From Yoonia sp. (lineage in GTDB: Bacteria; Pseudomonadota; Alphaproteobacteria; Rhodobacterales; Rhodobacteraceae): a stretch of 15,284 nucleotides of DNA. This document shows, piece after piece, positions 7,083-14,102 of the stretch (its first letter is position 1; every line of letters begins with the position of its first letter). The stretch is taken from assembly GCA_028822885.1 (NCBI GenBank), contig JAPKCP010000037.1:1-15284 (forward strand). The letters are read 5' to 3'. The notes under the pieces were generated by a model that was given only the letters and a program-made list of their open reading frames with translations, ran no database searches and was not told the origin of the DNA. The translations under genes were made by a program, and so were the position numbers.

Positions 7083-8911
7083 ACCTCGCAAACTGGATAG
7101 CGCCGTTTCAGCCGGCAGATGGTGACCCGCCCAAAAGTCTTGTTGCTTTCGGGCGCTGGGCTTTGAAAGGCAGCTTTTTACCTATCGGTGCCGGGGCTGC
7201 GGTGTCAGTAGTGTCCGGGTTGATTGAGGTCGCATCAGCCTTGCTGTTAGGCATGGTTATCGACGCAGCTTTAGCGGGCACTACCGAAGGATTTTTTGCT
7301 GAAAATACGGGTCTATTGCTTTGGGTTTCAGTATTTTTTCTGCTATTCCGTCCAGCGTGGCTCGGTTTGTCGGGTGTCATGCAATCGGTTGTTTTAGGGC
7401 CTTCAATTTCTGCGCTAATCCTGTCGCGGATGCACCGTTACACTTTGGGTCAAGCAGTGTCGTTCTTTGACAACGATTTTGCGGGCCGGATTTCACAAAA
7501 GCAAATGCAGGCGTCGCGGGCATTAACCGATATCGTGATCGAATTCGTGCATACAGTTGTGTTTGCACTGGCGTCCGTACTTGGCTCGCTTGTCTTGGTT
7601 ATGACGCTCGATTGGCGGGCCGGACTGGCCCTCACCCTCTGGATGGTGGCTTATGTTCTTTTCCTGCGGTTTTTCATGCCACGAATCAGAAAGTCATCCC
7701 GTGAACGGGCGGCGGCGAACGCCACTGTGTCCGGCCAGATCGTTGATACAATTGGGAATATCAAAACTGTCAAGTTGTTCGCCCACGATAGCCATGAGGA
7801 CCGCGCCGCGATAGACGCGATATCGACGTTCCGTGAAAAAGGCATCGCTTGGGGTTGGGTGTCTGCGACATTCCGTGGGTCGCTGATGGTATTGTCCGGT
7901 ATTTTGCCACTGATTTTGGTTGGTGTGACCTTAATGGTTTGGATGAACGGCGGTGCGACGGCTGGTGATATCGCCGTTGCTGGCACGATTGGACTGCGCT
8001 TGGCACAAATGACTGGTTGGGTCAGCTTCACACTGATGGGCATGTACGGCAACGTTGGTGTGCTGGAAGACGCGGTGCAAACGTTAACGCCCGAGCATAC
8101 GCTGCTGGACGGCCCCAACGCCGGTGCGTTGGAGGTGAATAAGGGGGCGATCACGTTTGATGATGTGACTTTTTCATATGGCGGTGGTCCGGGTGGCTTG
8201 AACGCCGTTGACTTGCAGGTCGCATCTGGAGAGCGTTTGGGTATCGTTGGCGCCTCAGGTGCTGGGAAATCCACGATGGTGGCGCTGCTTTTGAGGCTCT
8301 ACGATACAGAAAATGGACGTATTTTGATCGACGGTCAGGATATTTCTGAGGTCACACAGGAAAGTTTGCGGCGTCAGATCGCAATGGTCACGCAGGAAAC
8401 GGCGATGTTCAATCGCTCTGCCCGGGATAACATCGGTTATGGGTCGCCTGATGCGTCATTAGAACAGATCATTGAGGCGGCTCAAAAGGCTGAGGCGCAC
8501 GAATTCCTGCTGGATCTCAAGGATTTCAAGGACCGGACCGGCTACGACGCCCATCTTGGTGAACGTGGCGTAAAGCTGTCGGGAGGCCAGCGCCAGAGAA
8601 TTGCGATAGCCCGTGCGATATTAAAAGATGCACCAATTCTGGTGCTAGATGAGGCGACGTCAGCGCTCGATTCTGAGGTGGAAGCGTCGATTCAGGCCGC
8701 GTTAGAGACTGTTATGCAGGGTAAGACTGTTATCGCGATTGCCCACCGGTTGTCCACATTGGCAAAGATGGATCGGATCATCGTGCTTGACGCCGGACGT
8801 ATCGTTGAACAAGGAAGCCATCAACACCTGCTAACGCAGGATGGTCTGTATGCCCGGTATTGGAATCGGCAGTCGGGCGGATTTATAAATGTGAAAGATG
8901 CGGCGGAATAA
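7079..8911 (+). CDS. ABC exporter half-transporter, second of a tandem pair
   Basis: A 610-residue paralogue of the preceding protein with the same membrane-plus-ATPase layout. Motifs: Walker A GASGAGKS (391-398), Q-loop VTQE (437-440), LSGGQ (500-504), Walker B ILVLDE (520-525), switch H556. Shared stretches outside the ATPase, such as F(D/E)xDFAGRI near residue 130-138 and a C-terminal RQSGGF, show that the two genes arose by duplication. The start at 7079 overlaps the upstream stop (ATGA); a start at 7025 would overlap the first gene by 58 bases and is not needed. Both members keep complete catalytic sites, unlike many heterodimeric exporters where one site is degenerate, so homodimers are also possible. 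It ends two bases before the RNA methyltransferase gene. Confidence 0.95.
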   Translation: MNLANWIAPFQPADGDPPKSLVAFGRWALKGSFLPIGAGAAVSVVSGLIEVASALLLGMVIDAALAGTTEGFFAENTGLLLWVSVFFLLFRPAWLGLSGVMQSVVLGPSISALILSRMHRYTLGQAVSFFDNDFAGRISQKQMQASRALTDIVIEFVHTVVFALASVLGSLVLVMTLDWRAGLALTLWMVAYVLFLRFFMPRIRKSSRERAAANATVSGQIVDTIGNIKTVKLFAHDSHEDRAAIDAISTFREKGIAWGWVSATFRGSLMVLSGILPLILVGVTLMVWMNGGATAGDIAVAGTIGLRLAQMTGWVSFTLMGMYGNVGVLEDAVQTLTPEHTLLDGPNAGALEVNKGAITFDDVTFSYGGGPGGLNAVDLQVASGERLGIVGASGAGKSTMVALLLRLYDTENGRILIDGQDISEVTQESLRRQIAMVTQETAMFNRSARDNIGYGSPDASLEQIIEAAQKAEAHEFLLDLKDFKDRTGYDAHLGERGVKLSGGQRQRIAIARAILKDAPILVLDEATSALDSEVEASIQAALETVMQGKTVIAIAHRLSTLAKMDRIIVLDAGRIVEQGSHQHLLTQDGLYARYWNRQSGGFINVKDAAE

Positions 8912-8913
8912 TT

Positions 8914-10116
8914 ATGGCTATGATCGAAGGACTGACCCACCTTGGCTTGGGTAAAGTAGACGACGGCCGCACATTGTTGCCGCGTGTTTTACCGGGCGAA
9001 GAAGTGAGCGTTGACCAAGACGGAACAGTCCGTATCGTGACACCTTCACCTTGCCGGGTCGCGCCGCCATGCCGGCATTTCAAAACCTGTGGTGGTTGTG
9101 CGATGCAGCATGCGACGGATGCGTTTGTCGCGGATTGGAAGCAAGAGATTGTGCGCCGTGCGATCACCGCACAGGGTTTAACAACCGTTTTTCGTGACAT
9201 CGTGACGTCGCCCTCACAATCCCGGAGGCGTGCAAAGTTTTCAGGTCAGCGCACGAAAAAGGGTGTGTCCTTAGGATTTCACGCAAAGCAGTCTGATCAG
9301 ATTGTTGGGGTTCCAGAATGTCAGTTGGTCACACCGGGTTTGTTGGCAGCGCGCCCAATCCTTGAGGCATTGATCATGATCGCCGCGTCGCGCAAATCTC
9401 AGGTCGGGTTTACTGTAACTGAAACGACCGTTGGGCCTGATATTGTCATTGATACCGAGAAAGAGCTGACGTCGCAGCTGCGGATGGAACTGGCGGTGTT
9501 TGCCCAGAATAATGGCGTCTCGCGGTTGGTTTGGCAAAAAGAGGTGATCGTGACGATGACGCCGCCTACCCAAGATTTTGGTGGCGTTACAGCAGTGCCG
9601 CCTGCGGGTGCGTTCTTGCAGGCGACTGTTCATGGCGAGACCGCGCTTCGCGAAGCTGTCATTGAAATCACGGACGGGGCGAAAAGTATCGTTGATTTGT
9701 TCGCAGGATCAGGCACGTTTGCTTTGCCGTTGTCCAGAACAGCGGAGGTTCACGCGGTAGAAGGCGATGCTGAAATGGTCGCCGCCCTTGATCGGGGTTG
9801 GCGCGAGGGTAAGGGCCTGAAACGTGTAACAACTGAAGCACGTGATTTGTATCGCCGCCCGCTTGAGCCTGATGAGTTGCGCAAATTCAATGCGGCTGTG
9901 ATTGATCCGCCGCGCGCTGGTGCAGATTCGCAGATCGCGACATTGGCAGAAAGCACGGTCAAAAAGATTGCGATGGTGTCGTGCAATCCGGTGACGTTTG
10001 CCCGGGATGCTAAGACGTTGGTCGCGGCTGGTTTTACTTTCAATTGGCTACAAGTAGTTGATCAGTTTCGCTGGTCGCCGCATGTTGAGGTCGTCGGTAG
10101 CTTCACGCGGAAGTGA
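8914..10116 (+). CDS. SAM-dependent RNA (uracil-5) methyltransferase, TrmA/RumA type
   Basis: A 400-residue enzyme of the family that makes 5-methyluridine in rRNA or tRNA. A short TRAM-like N-terminal stretch (about 3-45) leads to an iron-sulfur cysteine set: C53, C59, C62 (spacing Cx5CxxC) and a distant C136, the arrangement seen in RlmD. The methyltransferase half has FLQ (234-236), the SAM motif DLFAGSGTF (261-269), DPPRAG (331-336), the nucleophile loop SCNP with C357, and the late HVE (390-392) holding the presumed proton-abstracting glutamate. All catalytic elements are intact. Which nucleotide it modifies cannot be read from the sequence. The start at 8914 lies two bases after the second ABC gene; ribosome-site support is weak, and M3 (8920) is possible. 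Likely co-transcribed with the exporters, with no clear functional link. Confidence 0.93.
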   Translation: MAMIEGLTHLGLGKVDDGRTLLPRVLPGEEVSVDQDGTVRIVTPSPCRVAPPCRHFKTCGGCAMQHATDAFVADWKQEIVRRAITAQGLTTVFRDIVTSPSQSRRRAKFSGQRTKKGVSLGFHAKQSDQIVGVPECQLVTPGLLAARPILEALIMIAASRKSQVGFTVTETTVGPDIVIDTEKELTSQLRMELAVFAQNNGVSRLVWQKEVIVTMTPPTQDFGGVTAVPPAGAFLQATVHGETALREAVIEITDGAKSIVDLFAGSGTFALPLSRTAEVHAVEGDAEMVAALDRGWREGKGLKRVTTEARDLYRRPLEPDELRKFNAAVIDPPRAGADSQIATLAESTVKKIAMVSCNPVTFARDAKTLVAAGFTFNWLQVVDQFRWSPHVEVVGSFTRK

Positions 10117-10118
10117 AG
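10101..10118 (+). repeat. hairpin across the RNA methyltransferase stop codon
   Basis: CTTCAC (10101-10106) and GTGAAG (10113-10118) are perfect 6-base arms around the loop GCGGAA, and the TGA stop lies in the right arm. There is no run of T after it, so it is not a standard intrinsic terminator. It could slow RNA decay or be chance. Confidence 0.4.
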
Positions 10119-10201
10119 TGCAGTTTGACGCAGGGGCTATGGTCGCGTGAAAATCGCGGATATTAAGCATAAAACTGGCAAATAGACCGGCGGTGAGCAG
10201 A

Positions 10202-10702
10202 ATGACACTTTCAAGACGAGCATTGGTTGCAGGTCTGGGCGCGGTTGCCTTGACCGGGTGTGCCACGGAAAGCAAACTCCAGGGCTATAATGGACCTGCG
10301 GTGACGCGGATTCAGGTCTTTAAGGGGCGTCGAAAGCTTCAACTTTTGAGCGGAAATCGCTTGCTGAAAAGTTACGATTTTGAACTTGGCTTTGCCCCGT
10401 CTGGTGACAAATCCTTTGAGGGAGACGGGCGTACGCCGGAGGGTGCGTATCTGATCAACCGCCGGAACCCTAATAGCCGGTTCCACCTGTCGCTCGGCAT
10501 TTCATATCCGAATCGTGACGATATCGCTTATGCACGGTCGCGCGGTCTTAGTCCCGGTGGTGATATCTTTATTCACGGCACGCCAACCCCGTTTTCCAAC
10601 GAAGATGATTGGACGTGGGGTTGCATCGCCGTGACCAACGACGAGATCGAAGAAATGTATGCAATGGTGAAGAACGGCACGCCGATCTACATCTATCCCT
10701 GA
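10202..10702 (+). CDS. YkuD-domain L,D-transpeptidase, predicted lipoprotein
   Basis: A 166-residue envelope protein. The N terminus has SRR (residues 4-6), a hydrophobic stretch and the lipobox LTGC with lipidated C20, and may use the Tat or Sec route. The rest is a YkuD domain: GDGRTPEGAYLINRRNP (74-90), GGDIFIHG with H125, then WGCIAV with the catalytic C141. YkuD enzymes form 3-3 peptidoglycan crosslinks or attach proteins; the GDGRTPEG and RNP phrases also recall YafK (DpaA/LdtF), which detaches Lpp from peptidoglycan, so a hydrolytic role is possible. The ATG at 10202 is chosen over a GTG at 10193 because it has GGTGAG a few bases upstream. It follows the methyltransferase by 85 bases and overlaps the convergent CAP gene by 10 bases at the 3' end. 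Confidence 0.9.
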   Translation: MTLSRRALVAGLGAVALTGCATESKLQGYNGPAVTRIQVFKGRRKLQLLSGNRLLKSYDFELGFAPSGDKSFEGDGRTPEGAYLINRRNPNSRFHLSLGISYPNRDDIAYARSRGLSPGGDIFIHGTPTPFSNEDDWTWGCIAVTNDEIEEMYAMVKNGTPIYIYP

Positions 10703-11289
10703 AACGAGCTGCCTGCGACGGGTGCACCAAGCGGGCGGATTTCGATGGGGGCTGGTGTTGAAATTGCACCCGGCGCTGTGCCAAAGTTAAGCGTCCACCA
10801 TAGTTTTCCCGCAAGCTCTTGATACCAAGCAAAACCAATACGACGCGCCGCTGGTTCAAGGATTACAGCACGGCTATCGCGGTCTTGGGTCCATGCGGCA
10901 AGCGTCTCGAGTTCAGTTTCATAGGATTCTGAGATGACCTCACCCAGCAATTGGCCCGTAAAGCCAGACCGCTGTGCACGATCAAGCGGGGATGATCCGT
11001 CAGATCCAAATAGCCAAGGCCGGTTTTGCACAGACATATCGCGGGAATGCGTCGCGGCGGAAGCAATCAGGTTTGAATCGAGCGCTACAGGCCCAACACC
11101 AGCAGCTTGACGCAGCGCGTTTATACTGTCTTCCATGCGGAATTGGATCGCATCAACATCATCAACACCGATTTGATAAACAGTCGGTAATGGCAGGCCG
11201 TCTGGCCCAATACGGGCAACGCGGGTGCCACTACTACAAGCAGCCAACCCAAATGCGGTCAGTCCCAAAATGATCTCACGTCTCAGCAT
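10693..11289 (-). CDS. CAP/SCP-domain lipoprotein
   Basis: A 198-residue protein with a clear lipoprotein signal: RRE, a hydrophobic core, and LAAC with C18 to be lipidated. A CAP (cysteine-rich secretory, antigen 5, PR-1) domain fills about residues 52-172: INALRQAAGVGPVALD (56-71), AATHSRDMS with H81 (78-86), GSDGSSPLDR (95-104), GEVISES with E117 (116-122), AAWTQD (131-136) and LWWTLNFG (163-170). Two cavity residues (H81, E117) are present, but the histidine usually found just before the GSDG-like turn is replaced (WLFG at 92-95). Bacterial CAP proteins are poorly understood; roles in lipid binding or envelope function are suggested. The ATG at 11289 is chosen over upstream GTG/ATG starts (11337, 11328) because it gives a proper lipoprotein signal. 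It is convergent with one transpeptidase and divergent from another. Confidence 0.85.
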   Translation of the reverse strand: MLRREIILGLTAFGLAACSSGTRVARIGPDGLPLPTVYQIGVDDVDAIQFRMEDSINALRQAAGVGPVALDSNLIASAATHSRDMSVQNRPWLFGSDGSSPLDRAQRSGFTGQLLGEVISESYETELETLAAWTQDRDSRAVILEPAARRIGFAWYQELAGKLWWTLNFGTAPGAISTPAPIEIRPLGAPVAGSSFQG

Positions 11290-11388
11290 AGCATTACTCA
11301 CGTTAAATTTGTCTTGTCTTAGCGGCATTGGAACCACACTTCAAACGCCGGTGCGCAACAGTTCGCCATTATGACACATGTTTGATTT

Positions 11389-11408
11389 GCGTGATCAGAG
11401 CGTGATCA
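11389..11408. repeat. 11-base-phased direct repeat of GCGTGATCA
   Basis: Two perfect copies of GCGTGATCA begin at 11389 and 11400, exactly 11 bases apart, about one DNA helical turn. Each contains the palindrome TGATCA. A weaker, partly matching unit (GTTTGATTTGC) occupies the preceding 11 bases (11380-11390). The spacing and position upstream of the Tat-exported transpeptidase gene suggest a tandem regulator-binding site; no known regulator can be named. Confidence 0.55.
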
Positions 11409-11415
11409 TTAAGTC

Positions 11416-11430
11416 TATCTCATCGAGATA
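11416..11430. repeat. TATCTC-ATC-GAGATA palindrome in a 5' leader
   Basis: Perfect 6-base arms (11416-11421 and 11425-11430) around ATC, 24 bases before the transpeptidase ATG and just upstream of its ribosome site. It may be an operator or a small leader hairpin. Confidence 0.45.
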
Positions 11431-11454
11431 TTTATTTAGCGGAGCTTGCGACCC

Positions 11455-12045
11455 ATGACGTCTGACTTCAAGTCCCTTTCCCGCCGCGGTTTTATCGCGG
11501 CAAGTGCCGCAACGCTTGGCACAGCCGCAGTTGGCCAGACCAACAATTCGACCGAAATTGAAAGTAACATTGGTGGCGGTGTGGCGCGCAACACTGCGTC
11601 GTTTCGGTCGCTTGATTGGCGCCCTTACTTTCCGACCCTCGCGGGAGGTGCTGTGTTGTGTGATCTTGAGAGCCGCGCACTGCATTTCTGGTCAGAAGAC
11701 CAGAGCGTCTATAAGTTATACCCAACGTCTGTTCCCCTGTCTGAGGACCTGACCCGTCGTGGTCGCACAGAGGTTATTCGCAAGGTTGTGGGCCCATCGT
11801 GGTCACCGACGCCTGCGATGCGTGAACGCAACCCTGAATGGCCAGCAACAATTGGTCCCGGCCCTGATAACCCATTGGGATCGCATGCATTGTATCTGGG
11901 ATGGCGATACTACCGTATCCACGGCACGCATGACACGCGCAAGATTGGCCGCCGGTCGTCGAATGGGTGTATTGGTCTCTATAATGAGCACATCGCAGAA
12001 CTTTACGAATTGGTCGGGAACGGCGCGCAGGTCATGTTGATCTAG
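11455..12045 (+). CDS. Tat-exported YkuD-domain L,D-transpeptidase
   Basis: A 196-residue periplasmic protein of the ErfK/YbiS type. It opens with a strong twin-arginine signal, SRRGFIAASAA (residues 9-19), with a likely cleavage around residues 25-29. The YkuD domain closes the protein: GSHALYLGW (142-150), RIHGTHD with H156 (154-160), and the catalytic motif SSNGC with C172 (168-172) followed by IGLYNEHIAELYELV. The H...S..GC set is complete, so it should form 3-3 crosslinks in peptidoglycan or couple proteins to it. The ATG at 11455 has GGAG ten bases before it; a TTG at 11446 adds only three residues. It is divergent from the CAP lipoprotein and followed by a strong terminator, so it is probably transcribed alone. 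It is not a close copy of the lipoprotein transpeptidase at 10202-10702. Confidence 0.93.
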   Translation: MTSDFKSLSRRGFIAASAATLGTAAVGQTNNSTEIESNIGGGVARNTASFRSLDWRPYFPTLAGGAVLCDLESRALHFWSEDQSVYKLYPTSVPLSEDLTRRGRTEVIRKVVGPSWSPTPAMRERNPEWPATIGPGPDNPLGSHALYLGWRYYRIHGTHDTRKIGRRSSNGCIGLYNEHIAELYELVGNGAQVMLI

Positions 12046-12070
12046 GATCGCATAACTTTGAGATAAATTG

Positions 12071-12101
12071 AAAAAGCGAGGGTCTATCCCTCGCTTTTTT
12101 T
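12071..12101. terminator. bidirectional intrinsic terminator
   Basis: Perfect 12-base arms AAAAAGCGAGGG (12071-12082) and CCCTCGCTTTTT (12088-12099) flank the loop TCTAT, with T running to 12101. The GC-rich core has A on the left and T on the right, so it can stop transcription from the transpeptidase gene (ending 12045) and, on the other strand, from hemH (ending 12118). Confidence 0.93.
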
Positions 12102-12117
12102 GTGCGTTGGGGGCGGA

Positions 12118-13203
12118 CTATCGCAACCAGCCGTGTAAGTTCCGGTTTATGATCCCGGACAAAGCTTCGATGTGCGCCGGGCTATCGTTCAGGCAGGGAA
12201 TGTATGTGAAGTGTTCTCCGCCTGCTTCCTCAAAGCTTTCCTTGATCTCTTCGTTGATCTCTTCCAGCGTTTCGATGCAATCTGCCGAAAAGGCAGGCGC
12301 GCAAACTGCAATGTTTTTGATGCCTTCCTCGGACGCCATTTTCGCAACTTCTTTGACTGTGTATGGCTTTAGCCACTCTTCCCGTCCAAAGATTGACTGG
12401 AATGTGGTGCGGATTTGGGTGTCCTCCCAGCCTAGCCGTTCTTTCAAAAGCCGCGTCGTTTTTTGGCATTGGCAGTGGTATGGATCGCCTTCCAGAAGGT
12501 AGCGTTTCGGCACACCGTGGTAGGAACACACCAGCACGTCTGGCTTTTTGTCAGCCTTTGCATAGGCGGCCTCAACGGATTGTGCGAGCGCGTCGATATA
12601 GGCGGTGTCGTCATAATATGGATCAACAATGCGGGCAGTCGGTTGCCATTTTTGCTTCATCAATGCCCGGAAAAATTCATCGTTTGCAGTGGCTGATGTC
12701 GCCCCGGCGTAGTGTGGGTACAATGGGAAGAACAGAATTTTGGTGCAGCCCGCGTCGACCATTTCTTGAACTTTTGATTCGGCCGAAGGGTTGCCGTAGC
12801 GCATGCAGAAATCAACACGCACGTCGTCGCCGTATTCTGCAATCATTTTGGCTTTGATCGCTGCCGTCTGCTTTTTGGTGATCGTGAGAAGCGGACTTTC
12901 GTTGTCTTCTTCGTTCCAGATCGTCTTGTAGGCCGCGCCTGATGTGAAAGGCCGTCTTGTCAGGATGACCAGTTGGAGCAATGGCTGCCATATCCAAGGT
13001 GAATAATCGACGACCCGCTTGTCCGACAGAAATTGGCTTAGATACCGGCGCATTGACCAATAGTCAGTCGCGCTTGGCGTGCCTAAGTTGGCAACTAGAA
13101 TGCCAACCCGCGCGGGTTTAACCGCTGGATGGTCTGATTTCGCGTGAGCGGGGCAAACGGCTGGGCGTTCGGATGGTGTGTGTGGTGCGTCTAACATTGT
13201 CAT
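12118..13203 (-). CDS. hemH: ferrochelatase
   Basis: Inserts ferrous iron into protoporphyrin IX in the last step of haem synthesis, at the cytoplasmic face of the membrane. In the 361-residue product the core begins with VGILVANLGTP (33-43), and later shows RYGNPS (135-140), FFPLYPHYAGATSAT (158-172), the catalytic SYHGVPKRY with H229 (227-235), and CIETLEEI with the presumed catalytic E311 (309-316). An N-terminal extension of about 30 residues, including CPAH, precedes the core. Cysteines at 226, 244, 246, 301, 309 and 337 are present, but the C-terminal cysteine cluster of animal-type Fe-S enzymes is not. Starts at 13203 and 13197 are both possible with weak ribosome sites. It follows the methyltransferase-like gene by 64 bases on the same strand and is closed by the bidirectional terminator. 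Confidence 0.96.
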   Translation of the reverse strand: MTMLDAPHTPSERPAVCPAHAKSDHPAVKPARVGILVANLGTPSATDYWSMRRYLSQFLSDKRVVDYSPWIWQPLLQLVILTRRPFTSGAAYKTIWNEEDNESPLLTITKKQTAAIKAKMIAEYGDDVRVDFCMRYGNPSAESKVQEMVDAGCTKILFFPLYPHYAGATSATANDEFFRALMKQKWQPTARIVDPYYDDTAYIDALAQSVEAAYAKADKKPDVLVCSYHGVPKRYLLEGDPYHCQCQKTTRLLKERLGWEDTQIRTTFQSIFGREEWLKPYTVKEVAKMASEEGIKNIAVCAPAFSADCIETLEEINEEIKESFEEAGGEHFTYIPCLNDSPAHIEALSGIINRNLHGWLR

Positions 13204-13267
13204 GGCCCGTCATTATCGCGAATTGCTCGCCGGTTAAATGGGATACGGATCACAGACCCGTATGGAC

Positions 13268-14086
13268 TTATTTTAGTGGTGTTTCATCGGTGCCAAGTGC
13301 GTCAGCAAGACGTGTTTTTGCACTGCCGGGACGGAGAGCTTTGGGTTGGCTGTCCGCTGGTGCCCATCCGGTGAGGGTGATTATTTCAAAGGTCGCGTTC
13401 ACCCGTTGGCCGTCGTCCGTGCCGAAGTTCTCAGCGTAGATAGTCGCGGCTTCGGTCAAGACGTTGCGGGGTGTGAATGTGCCAACCCGATCCGACAAAG
13501 CGTTGTTTTCACCCATCTTTCGCAGATCGTGCATCAGGTGGAACGCGTTGGCATAACTGACGGTCAGGGGAATACCGTCTGCCACGGGTAGTGCAAAACC
13601 GGCGCGTTGCAGAAGCCCGCCAAGGTCGCGAATTTCGCCCATCGGTGCTATGCGTGGGGACAGGCCGCCACTGACCATGATCTCAGCCTCAGCCAGTGAC
13701 GTTCGTAATTCATGTAGGGTTTGCCCGCCGAAACTTGCCGCAAGAAAAAGGCCGTCAGGTTTCAAAGCACGGCGGCACTGCACCAATTGCCCCACTGGAT
13801 CGTTCGCCCAATGAAGCGCGAGCGTGTGGAGAATCAAATCGTATTGGCCAACCTCAAGCGCCAGTGTGTCGTCATCGTCAATGATTTTGGCATTCGGGTA
13901 CTTTACTGCCCAAAAATGGGGGAAACCCGTCACGATCGCTACGTTTGTAAACGTTCTGTTAACCTCAATGAGTCTTTCTTGAAGCTCGTCAGCAACGACG
14001 TCGTGCAGGAACAACGCGTCAGGCAAGGCCCGGTTGCGATTGCGGGTCAGGGCGGTGCGGTTGGTGATGTTCGGTGGCATATCCAT
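13268..14086 (-). CDS. BioC/NDUFAF5-like methyltransferase-fold protein
   Basis: A 272-residue protein resembling mitochondrial NDUFAF5 and BioC-type methyltransferases. Family blocks recalled from NDUFAF5 are LALHWANDPVGQL (89-101), LKPDGLF (108-114), FGGQTLHELR (119-128), GGLSPRIAP (140-148), DLGGLLQRAGF (154-164) and HDLRKMGE (186-193). However, the glycine-rich SAM loop expected near residues 49-57 reads VAIVTGFPH, without the usual D-x-G-x-G-x-G, so SAM binding may be altered or lost. NDUFAF5 hydroxylates an arginine in a complex I subunit; whether this bacterial homologue does so is unknown. The ATG at 14086 (or 14080) is forced by an in-frame stop at 14096-14098; no ribosome site is visible. 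It is upstream of hemH and starts 16 bases from comF on the other strand. Confidence 0.8.
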   Translation of the reverse strand: MDMPPNITNRTALTRNRNRALPDALFLHDVVADELQERLIEVNRTFTNVAIVTGFPHFWAVKYPNAKIIDDDDTLALEVGQYDLILHTLALHWANDPVGQLVQCRRALKPDGLFLAASFGGQTLHELRTSLAEAEIMVSGGLSPRIAPMGEIRDLGGLLQRAGFALPVADGIPLTVSYANAFHLMHDLRKMGENNALSDRVGTFTPRNVLTEAATIYAENFGTDDGQRVNATFEIITLTGWAPADSQPKALRPGSAKTRLADALGTDETPLK

Positions 14087-14094
14087 AAGGGGGA
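14087..14094 (+). promoter_or_regulatory. ribosome binding site fixing the comF GTG start
   Basis: AAGGGGGA lies 8 bases before the GTG at 14103, an excellent Shine-Dalgarno match and distance, favouring this GTG over the ATG four codons later (14115). It sits in the 16-base gap between divergent starts. Confidence 0.8.
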
Positions 14095-14102
14095 TTTAGA
14101 AC

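Larger units (their letters stand above)
11290..11454. promoter_or_regulatory. divergent control region between CAP lipoprotein and transpeptidase genes
   Basis: This 165-base region must hold promoters for both neighbours. Its AT content rises toward the transpeptidase gene (TATTTATTTAG near 11429-11439). It contains a direct repeat and a palindrome, listed separately, both on the transpeptidase side. GGAG at 11441-11444 is the ribosome site for the ATG at 11455. No -35/-10 pair stands out clearly enough to assign. Confidence 0.5.

Noticed and set aside
7651..8274. 207-codon minus-strand open frame opposite the second ABC exporter
   Set aside because: Composition is Pro/Ser/Thr-rich as expected for a reverse-frame shadow of membrane and Walker A coding sequence; no family resemblance.
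12068..12502. 144-codon plus-strand open frame over the terminator and the 3' end of hemH
   Set aside because: It begins inside the terminator hairpin and is antisense to conserved ferrochelatase sequence, including the C-terminal part.
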